A stretch of DNA of 64,000 nucleotides from Effrenium voratum (lineage: Eukaryota > Sar > Dinophyceae > Suessiales > Symbiodiniaceae): contig CAUJNA010001469.1 of the NCBI GenBank assembly GCA_963377175.1, forward strand, positions 124,001 to 188,000. Reading direction: 5' to 3'. The notes beneath the pieces were generated by a model that did not search any database, was not told the origin of the DNA, and saw nothing but the letters and a program-made list of their open reading frames with translations. The position numbers and the translations under genes were made by a program. Positions 12,725 through 23,525 of this stretch are shown in pieces. Each line of letters opens with the position of its first letter. The first letter of the stretch is position 1.

Positions 12725-12792
12725 TCTGTTCAGTATCCTCAACTCGGATTTCTCCAACTCTGAGGCTTCTCGCTAGTTTGTTGCTTGTTGCG
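12725..12792 (+). promoter_or_regulatory. Probable trans-splice acceptor and 5' UTR of the membrane-protein gene
   Basis: The pyrimidine-containing CTCTGTTCAG ending at 12733 lies 59 bp before the ATG at 12793 and downstream of an AT/GT-rich stretch (12640-12720). Dinoflagellate mRNAs receive a spliced leader at such AG sites. The preceding gene's stop codon is only 159 bp before the AG. This is inference from spacing and motif. Confidence 0.4.
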
Positions 12793-15445
12793 ATGGATGA
12801 CGCGGCGTCTGCAAAGGCAGGCATGCTCGGAGTTGCGGCACTGGTACCATACGGGCTGACCGTGCTGATCAACTTCAAGGGGATCGCAAGTTGCGGATGC
12901 ATCGCGGTAGTGCTAATCCCCATTCTGGCCCTATTCTTCGGGCTGGGATTTAACGTCTTTGTGTCTGGATCATTTGGTATCGGAGATTTGTGTTTTTTGT
13001 CATTGTCTAAACTGGACAAAGGAACAAGTAAAGCACAAACACGCATAGTATAAGTTTTCGGTTTGAACGTTGACCAAGGTGTGATTGCCAGACTTCTCCT
13101 TTCTTGCCCTAGACCACCCTAGGTTTTCTTTATTTCTCTTTGCAGCCAGCAAACAGTTGTCACTTCGGAGCGAGGTCTGGGGGCGCCATATCTGTGGGTC
13201 TTTGCGGCAATCCTGTGGGGATGTGCTGCATTTGTCCCTGCTTCTTTGTGTGCGCTGGCGTGCTGGCGCTGGGGCTAGGGCTGAATTCACCAGTGCTGAG
13301 GTACTGGGAGATCGACGCTAGCTTGAAGTGTGTGGGTTCAGGGTTCCATTTTCTGACGACTTTAGGATTGCAGGATGGGATTTAAGCCCAGGGCTTCCCT
13401 GTTGGGTAATCTCACCACTGAGTTAAATGAATGTCCATCTGGGATAGTAACAAAATGGCACCTTGTGTGGGGTTGTCTTATTGGGAAACTAGCCCAAACA
13501 GGATTGCGGCGGTCCTTTAGATTTTCCTAACCAACCAAAAGGGGGTTCTCTAAAAAAGGCGAATCCAGGTGTTTCAGTCGACTGGCCCAGACAGGGTGCG
13601 GGGAGCGGCTCCGGGCTAAGATTTTGGGGAAGGTTCGGATACCACGCAATCGAATATACTTATATATATTTTTTTTGGGGGGGGGGTTGAAGCTTCACTG
13701 TTTTCAGCATGCTGTTCAGCTTCTTCTTTTTTTTTGCTTCCGCTCATGTCTCACTTCCTGAGCTACCTCTTGGACATTATTCTTTCTGGTGGGACCATGT
13801 TGCTGTCAAATAAAAGAAGTTCAGACCTTTCTGGTCAATTTGTCTAGGTCCCCCAGGATCATGCCCTTTCACCGTTTCTTTTTCGGGGGAGGGTTCCCCT
13901 ACTAAAATCGACAAAACCGCAAAAAGTTGGTCCCCTTATTCTAACCTCTCTACTGGAGGAGCTAGTTGTGCTGTTCAGGAGAGCTCCGAGCCCCTGCGGC
14001 ACATCAGCGTCTGCGACACGGCGCGCTGGCAGGACTCCACTGGTACCTTTTGGCCGGACTTAGCTTCACCTTTTTTCTGGGCTTTGGGCCGGTTTTCGGC
14101 AGGCGACCTGGATTTTGGTGGCCTGGATTTTGGACTTGGATTTGAACCCTGGGGTTTGCACCCCTAGCAACTAACCACCAAACCACCAATTGGGAGGAAG
14201 CTGATTTGGGGTCGTCCTGCATTTTTCCTTTCAGCCTGCAACATTCAGGTAACCCTTAGTTCGTGGTTTGGATTGGTGGTTTGGAAATTGGCATCGTTGG
14301 TTTTTGTACGGGGTAAATGGGAAGCCCCTTAACCACCAATCCAAGCCACCAAGAAAAGGGAAGCCACACCGGGTGGGGGGGGTTCTGGCCCAGGTGCGAT
14401 CTACTTCTACGACGGCGCTTTGACGGAGCACGGCGAGATGCCCCCATCGATTGCGATCAACATCAGCCATTGTTGCTCGGGTGAAAGGGGGAATTCAACG
14501 GAAAAAAAAGAAGAAAAAAACACGGACAAGTTGCGGAAAGGGACTTTTTCTTGCGTGTCGAGTGGTGTGGTTTAAAGTTTGTTCTCTAGAGTCCCACTAA
14601 GCGCTGACTTTTCGCAAAGTGGATCGACCAAGGTTGGGGCACGCGGAGAAAGAACAGCGTCACAACGCTGTGGAACGATTGCTATTTTTTGGTAAGGCCG
14701 GTTTTTCAATGCGACTACTCTGGACCTCCAGGTCTTCAGATGTCTGATGACTGCGAGGAGCCGCAGGCATGTGCTTGGGCCCTCACTTCGGGCGCATCGC
14801 AGTACGGCCAGCTCCCCGAACCTCCGAAGGTCCCAGACTGCGGTGGGGGAAGAGGTTTGTGCGGATTCACCACGCATCTCCTGAATCATTACCCAGAGAT
14901 GACGCAGGCAGTGTGGGAGAGAAATTGCTGCAGGAAAAACACTCTGTGCCAAGGGACTCCCCAGCAGTTGCCAGACTGAAGGCTTACCCTTTTCACCTTT
15001 TGCCTTTTTGGTTTTCCATGTTTCATTTCAACCATAAAACAACAATAATCTTTGGGTTGGATCCGTCTGGCACAGCTGCTTTCCAGTGACAAAGTAGTCC
15101 GAGGAATCCATGGGTATCACAAAGTTTGGGATATCTCCCATGGCGCAGGTGGAATCCAGCATGGACACATTTCGCGTTGAGTTGGAAGCGGCGGCTCGGC
15201 AGTATTCGCTAAGTTCCCTCACGGCTGACAGCCCATTCCTGAACTTGGTCAACCCGAAGGCGGAGGCCGAGAAACTTGCAACATACGTGCCGATTTACTA
15301 CCTCCTCTTGTTCCTCTATGTGCCCTTTGGTGCCGTTTGCGCCTTCTTGCTGCTCCTATTCAAAGGAGGGGCGGACCAGCTCTCCGGGCTTTACCACCAA
15401 CTCCTGGAACGGTATCGAGATGACGGTAGCAGTTCGGGCAACTGA
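12793..15445 (+). CDS. Six-exon gene: four-pass membrane protein of unknown family
   Basis: Exons 12793-12954, 13146-13331, 13979-14042, 14394-14480, 14732-14910 and 15098-15445 sum to 1026 bp (341 residues, TGA stop). All junction phases agree (0,0,1,1,0). The first four introns have GT...AG ends, and the fifth is GT...AG with a choice of donors. Start ATG: MDDAASAKAG. Predicted spans: about residues 11-28 (VAALVPYGLTVLI), 36-54 (CIAVVLIPILALFFGLGF), 80-100 (MCCICPCFFVCAGVLALGLGL) and 288-314 (YYLLLFLYVPFGAVCAFLLLLF in part). Residues about 110-250, between the third and fourth spans, carry many cysteines. Three spans, a Cys-rich loop and a fourth span resemble tetraspanin topology, but I see no CCG motif and do not claim the family. 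Exon 2 also has an open, plausible alternative frame. Confidence 0.6.
14259..14353. repeat. Fold-back repeat F (ACCACCAATCC), complete copy
   Basis: GTGGTTTGGATTGGTGGTTT at left and AACCACCAATCCAAGCCACC at right, enclosing GCATCGTTGGTTTTTGTACG. Related single arms are at 14165-14205, 16250-16302, 28590-28692 and 33241-33296. Several are followed by TTGGGAGGAAGCT. Confidence 0.78.
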
Positions 15446-15565
15446 GTCCTTGCGTCGCGCGCTTTGCCGAGCGCGTCTCAATGAACAGATTCTGTTGAAA
15501 ATCACCCGATGTGTCCAACCACCAAGGGGAATATGGGTGTTTCTCCAAGGACGGGAACGCTCCAA

Positions 15566-15592
15566 TTGGGTATGGGTCAAAATTAAACCACA
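15566..15592 (+). repeat. Short dispersed repeat G
   Basis: GGGTATGGGTCAAAATTAAA CCACAGG. Near-identical strings are at 17177-17203 and 30508-30535. Confidence 0.75.
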
Positions 15593-16917
15593 GGGGACCG
15601 TAGGTTTTTTGTGGGCACCTATTTTGACTCACACCCAAAAGCTTGGTTTCGCTTTACCAAAGAGGTCTTTGAGAATTGTCGGGAAGATGTGGCACGTTTG
15701 GTACCATGTTTCATATTTGTCCTTAAAGTGACGATGGAAGCAAAGACTTTAATCCTAGCCAGTGATTTCATTGCCCTGGTGCGAAGGAGACGAATCGGCT
15801 CAGAAAAGCGACCGGAGTCTCCATCTCACTTCCGTGTCGTGTGACTTGCCCTCCCTCTAGTGGAAGTGGACGATCGGGGGCTTGCCCAAAGGGAAAGTAG
15901 TCACACCTTCCTGTCAGCTTCCATTGTTGATCCTGGTTGCAAGCACAGACAGTTTTGCTGTAATCTCGGACCCACTGGTTAAGTGAGAATACCTTCGGGT
16001 CTCCTCCAAACTATGTTATATTTTAGGGTAGTCAGGGCACATTGTGTTCGGCGTATCTTTTTGGTGGGCCAAGACCTTCCTCCACCCTTGCCTGGAGTCG
16101 TTGGGTACATGGCTCGAGCTCGCTCGGGAACCAAAGCACCGATCCGATTTTAGGATCGATGTGCTGCCAAGATGGGGAGCCAGACGGGGGCACCAATCGG
16201 GGCCCTTTTAAGATCCATCAAGGGCCAACAAACTAAGCTCGTTTCGGGTAACCACCCCCGGATTTCCAAACCACCAATCCAAACCGCAAATAAGAGGGAA
16301 GCTGATCATTGGTCCCTGCCCAGAAGGAAACACTTGAACAAAATGTTTGACCGCCATGCAGCCATGCAGCTTTCTATTGAAGCCATGTTCACCCTGCATG
16401 CCTTGTAATACATGAGTTTACATGAATTGCTGTCAAAACCAGGGTGCCGTCAAATCCTTCTAAATAGACCACTGAGGGGCCCCCATTTTTGACCAGATGC
16501 CCAATTGAGCAGCTCATGAACGCCTCACTCATCTTCTGCAAGCGCGAAACGTCATTGCTGTTGGCCAAAGACGCCCAACGTATATATGGATTTTAGTGAG
16601 GCTGTACTGTTTGCAAGAGGTCTTTCTGGTAGCCAAAGTCAGCGGTTTTGGGTGTGACACGCCGCTCCCCGGAAGAAATGTGGCTGTCTCCGTGGCATAG
16701 GTGCAGATGGCCAGGACACCTAAAATGGAGGTTTTCCTCTTGGTTTCCCTGCAAGCCAACTTTCGAAGGGTACCGAGCCTCAAACAAGACACCCCACCCA
16801 TATGAAGCCGTGCGCAATTGTGACCCCTTGCGATGCTGGCTTCCAAGAATTGAGGTAGCTTGCGGCAGAACTAAAGGGGCGTTCATACCGCGCGTTCTGG
16901 GTAACGTATATATTTAG

Positions 16918-17003
16918 CCCAGTGCTTCCAGGCAAGCCACTGTAGGGAAACCTATCACGCAAAAGATAGAGGTAGAAACCGGAAGCACGGGGTAGCCTAT
17001 GGC
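16918..17003. mobile_element. MITE family A, short copy
   Basis: CCCAGTGCTTCCAGGCAAGC with CACTGTAGGG at left, and ACCGGAAGCACGGGG at right. The interior is shortened. Confidence 0.75.
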
Positions 17004-17592
17004 TGTCACGTTGAAAAGATAGGTTTCTCAATTTGAGTCTTTACGGGTGAGGGGGGGGGGGCATTCTGTTTGTCCGTTGCTTCGAGCCCGCCCAAGTCTC
17101 TGGTAATTGAGAAGGTTTCGCTCTGCCGTTGTTCTACCCATTTCGGAGCACGCCTTTGCGACCGCAACAAGCAGGATATGGGTCAAAATAAAACCACCAG
17201 GCGTTGGACAGGTTTCTAGCTCGTGTTTCCATTTGCCAGAGCTTGATTTTGAGCCACGTATGAAACACAGGCCTGGTTTCAGCCTTGAGTCCTTGAGGCC
17301 ATTCCTGTGCCGGATCGGGTCGGATTTCAACGCTCGTGCAAGTTCGGAGTGTGTCTCTCACCTCGCAAGTTGCCAAGTTGCCGGACTTGAGTCCCTTTCT
17401 TGGAAGATCCTTTCGGTAAGCCAGGACTTTGGGTACTTTCTAGGAGCAACCCGCTCAGGGCTTGGGGGGGGGTTCAAAGTTCAAACCGAAGGGGCACCAG
17501 CTAGGGATTGTTTTGGGAGTAACCTTAGGTGGCTTGTTCGCAGGGAGATAGAAAAAAAAGCAATCAGGCTTTGGCAACAGCCACTTTGCCAG

Positions 17593-20500
17593 GTGGAGAG
17601 GTTTGACGCTTCAGTCATCTCGGCTGCCTGGAGGCTGGGATTCGGCGCCGCGGTCAAAAAAGGCGAGTGGAGGACACTGATGGTTCATTTGGGTATGTGT
17701 CAAAATGGGGGGGGCCCGGCAAATGGTTGGCTTCCTTTCAGTTTTCCCCTTTCAAACCAACTCAAGAGTGGCACTTTCCAAGAAGACGCACCCCATTTGA
17801 GTGGGCCCGGATAGGTTTTGAAAGGAACCAAGTGAATCTGGGGCTTGCTCCTCCCCAAATCAATGGTTCCTGGTTATTTTTTTTGCAAGTGCTCATGCTC
17901 CATTCCAAGCCCAAGTAAGCATGTTTTGTTTGTTTTCACCATGGCACATGGGATCTCAAACTTCGGGGACTTTGGGGTGGCTTTGGAAACCAAAAAAGAC
18001 AGCTCCACATCTAGCCCTCGCTCTTTGGCCTTAAACCCAGTCAAGAAATGCCCAGCCCTGCCTGTTGTACCCTCTAGGCTGGTGAATTTCCCCAATAAAC
18101 TAGCGGTTCATACCAGGGGCTCATACAGGTATCTCATTCTTCGAAGGTAATTACCCCAAGAAAAGGCGGTGGTGTCCAAGGATATCAACAGGAAAACCAC
18201 CATGTTGGGGTAAAATTCCCATTTTGCGACACGCGTTTGTGTGTCTCCGAAATGGGGATCCCTTCCCAAAAAACTCCCAACCAACCCTCCCGTCGAGCTC
18301 GAAGAAACAGAATCAGAGCGGTGGACTCCATAGGACAAGTTTCAAGGGGGCCCCACACCCCAAATCCGCCCCCGCCAAACAGAGGTTCCCAGGTGCCGAA
18401 AACCCGGGGATTCAGACAACCATGAAAAGGATCCTTCGAGAACCATGACCAATAAGAAGTTTTGACCATGGCGTAGATGCAGTAAGCTGCTGGAACTGTT
18501 TGGCCAGAACCAAGCGTTAAGAACAACTGCACATGGCGGACTTGTTTATGGCTGTGCGTATGTGGTTGGTGCAGCAAAGCAACACTGGAACCCTGTGAGT
18601 GGTTTTCCCGTTGGTAGTAATGATTCTAGACTTCCAGTGCTGCCACTGTCACAGACCTCCAGTTGTTGCTTCCTTGTGGCATTTTTTTCTGGAGGAGGGA
18701 CCCCCTTCAAAGCGAGTTATATAATGTTGACCCTAGATGAATAAACCCCGCTGGAGTAAGAGGGGATGTCCCCTTTTAGTTCGCGTCGTGTTGGTCAGGA
18801 CCCTTGTCGTTGTTGAGGGTCCTTCATGAATGAGCGCATCTTGTGGAATCGAGCGTCTACAGTTTGCGAAGCGAGTGAAAGCAAAGAAGAACCTGAGTTT
18901 GACCCGGAAGTCACGTGCCGAAGGCTTCTCCCAAGCTGGCACGCAAGCAAACCAAGTGGAGCCGGTGCGGCGATCGTATACGCGGATATGCTCTGAGGCC
19001 ACACATGTACAGCCACGGTGAGAACAGAGGATAAATATATTTGATATGTTCTCGTTGGTGTTAGTTCCGCGAGCCAGTGGGTGCAGGTTTGTGGAAGAAA
19101 CTGCCATTGTTCATGAAGGAAAGCTTTACTAGCGGGCAATGGCAACTGCTTTTGAAGGGAACGCCCCCTACGGTCAGGGTTCCTCTTTTTTTTCCACGTA
19201 ATCCACCGGAGGTCTGGAGGAAAGCGACATAGCATTGGCGAAGGATGCCCGGGTGAGTCTGCCGATTGTTCAAGGTTTCACCGATTTAGCTAGCTGCTTC
19301 TTGTTTTTCTTGCTTACGTATATTTATACACGTTTGTCTTTGTCTATACTGGGATCTCCAGGAACAATTGTGAAACAGAATCAGAACATCCTTTCTTTTG
19401 GTGTATCCCAGGCGTAAGCAAGAGATACCATTTACTGATCTCAAAATCCTATGGTTGTCAACATCCTATCTCAAAATCCAAAGCTTGCCCTGATCCCCCT
19501 ATTTTTACTGTTGGTTTATCTCTTGTCAACATCCCATGGTTATCAAGGTGCGCAGAGGCTCCGAACTCTTTGCGCACAGGCCTCCGCTCTTGCATGCCGC
19601 CGCGGTTGCGGCGCCGATCGCCGGGCTCCCAAGACGAGATTCGGACATCTTTGGAGGAGACAAGCCATAGCTTTGGTGGATTGTTGGGTGGGGATTTATC
19701 CCCAAGCTTTATTTAGAGGGTGCTAAAATTCATTACTTGGATGGCCGCCCCGATTTGTAAATGGTTTCCGTTGCACGTGATTGTGGGAAATCGGGCTTTA
19801 GGTTGCCAGTTTCTGTGATGGTCAAAGGAGTGAGAAGTAGTTATGGGCTTGGATAGGAGTAGCCAGGTTGGTATCACAGATTTTGGTGATTTCCTGCAAC
19901 CATTATTCAACAGGTTTGGGGCAAGTTGGTTGAACCAGCTAGACCGCAGTACTGCAGCAGTATGCCTTACAAGGAGAACAAACTAGATATGTTTGGAAGC
20001 AAGGGCTGTTAAAACGCGTTTAAGCAAGGGTTTGGCTCAACCTTACTCTTCAGGGGTAGTTCTTGCCTGGCTGGCTGCCTGGCTGCCTGCCTGCCGCCCT
20101 TGCTTGCTCGCTCGCTCGCTCGCTCGCTCGCTCGCTCGCTTGCTTGCTTGCTTGCTTGCTTGCCTACCCCCCATGCAGCCGTTTGTCCATGTGGCGGCTG
20201 CTGCCTCCGCCCCTGTCATGGTTCCTTTTTGCTCCTAGGGTCAGGTGCCCCTCAATATGTTGGTAGCTGAGCAATTTGAGCCCTGGTTCTAAGGAGACCC
20301 CCAAACCTTCAAACGTCAAAGGAAAAATAACACCAAACAAGGAGAGCGGTGATCCTCAAAATTGGTTCACCTTGCTCTGCCGGACAGAAGAACTGGAATC
20401 CCAAAATTAGACATTGAAGAACCACTCATTCCTATTAGGGGGTGTGGGCCCCTCGAAAGTGGCCTGGGCCCCCGATCAAACTCAACCAGTGGTTCTACTT

Positions 20501-23231
20501 AGATCCGGCGTTCCCATGGGAAAGCAACAAGCAATTCTCCCTTTCTGGGATCCATTTCAAGCTTTTGGGCACCGTGTTTGTGGCAAACCCATACGTTTGG
20601 TTCCCTTTTTCCGCCCTGCATTCTCGTTAAGTCAGAATGTGTTTCACCCGAAGTTTGGAAAGTCAAAAGAACCTTTGGTTTGCTGCTTGATTGAAGGCTG
20701 AAGTAATGTGTTTTACCCCAACAAGAAAGGCAAATGTCACTGAAGCTTGATGCAAGCCAGGTTTCTGCCACCAAATCGGTAAACTATTTGCTTGGTGTTT
20801 GGTTTCGCAGATCCCCAAATTCTCGTGGACTTTCGACTTTGACTCAGGCGCTGTTGGGCCACCAGGACTTCTGACGTGGCACAGAGTGCGGACGGCGCAG
20901 CTCGCTTGGTCAAACCCACTCGTTGGGGGATTTGCAAGTGTTATTTTTTTCTTTTTTTTCCCTTCTTGGGTTGCCAAACATCTGGCAACAAACACCCAAG
21001 TACCGGTTGGTGGTTCATTGCAATTAGGTTCATACCAGGGGTTTATGTGGGGCTGTCTTTTGTTGAATGCCAGCAGGATTCGAGGTATGGAGGCTGTGTT
21101 TTTGTGGCTCGGTACCCCAGATTTGGGGGTTCATTGGGAAGCCAAAGACCGAAATCCCATGTTTTGCGGGGTTCTCAAAATGTAGAGTGTGGTTAGTATC
21201 ATGGGTCCTTGGGGTTTCTCAAAATGCACTCTTTTTGGTTGGTTTTAAAGGGAAGCCAAAAGGAAGCTATCTGCTTTCATTGGAGTCCCAAGACGGTTCA
21301 TTCCCAAAGCCTGAGTGAAAATCCCTGAGAACCCTAGTAACTGAGTGGTATGTATCAGGGAGGGATCATTGCAGGAATGCAACCAGGAATTTAGATTTCT
21401 GACCAGGCAACCCCCCCATCTTTGAGCATCACAAAGGTGGGGGACCAACTTGAAAGAGCCTCCACTTGGCATCTCAGCCTTTCAGGATGTTTCCATGTCA
21501 CTCCTGAGTGTCCCCTTCAATGTTTAGCAGGTTTCTGATTCAATTTTCGCCAGCAGACAGGCGTTTGGGTTAGTTTGTCCTTTCCGATTTGAGCGGCAAG
21601 GAAGTGTTTCGATAGTTCAACCCGAGATGTCCTTTGCTCCCCGTAACCCACCGGCGCCTTCGCTGTGGGCCATTCTCAAGTGCCTGCCGAAGCCCTGAAA
21701 TTGGGGCGGGTTTGCGAAGCCACGAGTCAGGGGACCCAAACAGGTTCTAACAACCGGTTCCAGTTTGCACTTCAAAAAGCAATCATGCGTGCAGCATCGT
21801 TTCGAACCCAGTTGTTAGAACCCATTTAGAGGTCACCCTAAAAAGGCTTTGTCATCAGCGTAAAGCACCGCAGACGCGGGTGGTTTCACAGTTTGATGCC
21901 GGCTTGGTCTGGGAGAATGCCAGGCCCGGCACGTCTCACGAGTGCGCCCCTCATGTGCTTTGGAGGTAGACTCTCACAGCGACCTAGTATCTTCTGGGCG
22001 CTCCTGCAAACCCATTTTCTTATTTTAGGAGCGGATCTTGCCTAACACAGGATTCGGGCCCCTAAAAGTGGGAACAGTCTCCAGCTGGTGTCCATTTAAA
22101 CTCCAGCCAACAGAGGACCACAATTTTGTGCATACCTTCATAAGGGCGTGTCTTTTCTTGATGGCTTAAAACAGACGAGCCACCTATATGGGGGTGATGC
22201 CAAGAGCCAAGCTTTCCACCTGAATGGGTTGCAAGCCGCAACCCATTTGGCGTACCTGAAATGTTCCCGGTGTCCATTTGGTTCATTGGACAAATTAATT
22301 GCAACCACCAAGGTTATGGTTCCGGACTGGTGTTTGGTGTCTATTGGAAATTGCAAATTGGGACAACCCGGAATATGGCCAGGGGCCCTGTTGCGAGTTG
22401 GATTTCGGGCCCATGTCCCCTTGCATCCACGAAAAAGGAGGGGCATTAGCAGAGTACTACAATAGTACTAAACAGACAAATACACCCCTGACCGATTTTG
22501 ATTGGGGTTTTGGGGGGACACATTTTGATGTGAATCTATCAGATTGAATCCGGTTCCACCTTACACATCGACTCCTTTGAAGTGAAACCGAAGGTAGGTG
22601 TTTTAAACAAACGCCTACGAAAAAGGAGCACCAGCGGGTCCAGAACAAAGCGCCCAACTTGGCAGTCGTTGACCGCTTTCTGGAGGGTAGTGGTATCAAC
22701 TCTTGCAAGATCCCAGTCTTGTTGTTCTCCCCAAACACCGAAACACCAAAAAACATCTATCCTAGAAACTAGCTACAGAATGTTCTACTGGAAACAAGCC
22801 AAACACCCACCAAAAACAACGATTTCTAGTGGATTGTTTGGTAGCTGGTTTCTTGGAATCCGGAAAAGCGGATTGGACAATCGACTTCCACACTCTTCAG
22901 CTGGGCCAAGAAATGTGCGGGACACTTTCGAGGCGGCTGCACCGCAGACGGTGAGGCCCGGTCAAAATGGTTTTGGCTAGATTACTGGGGGAAAGCAGTG
23001 GCAAGCATGCCATGCTATGAAAGTGCTGTTAAGGAGATACTTGGATGCTCGCACCAATTGGTACATGGTTCAAGACCCGTTTTAGTACGTCTCCCTACGA
23101 AGGACTTCCCCATAACCTACCGAGTTAAGGGGCTTGCTGAATCCGGGGTTTCTAACCACCGACCAAGTGGATCCAGTTCTTAGATTGGAGATATTGCGAA
23201 ATTATAAGTGTAGCAGCAGTAGTAGTAATAC

Positions 23232-23312
<81 letters not shown>

Positions 23313-23359
23313 CAGTAGTAGAAATAGTAGTAGTCGTGGTGCTGGTGGTTGTGGTTGTG

Positions 23360-23416
<57 letters not shown>

Positions 23417-23468
23417 CTAGTACTAGTAATATTAATAGTAGTAGTAGTAGTAATAATAATAGTAGTAT

Positions 23469-23525
<57 letters not shown>

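Larger units (their letters stand above)
15446..17592. other. Intergenic spacer after the membrane-protein gene
   Basis: Presumed 3' UTR, then repeats F, G and a family A copy at 16918. A T-free G-run is at 17047-17058. No exon seen. Confidence 0.5.
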
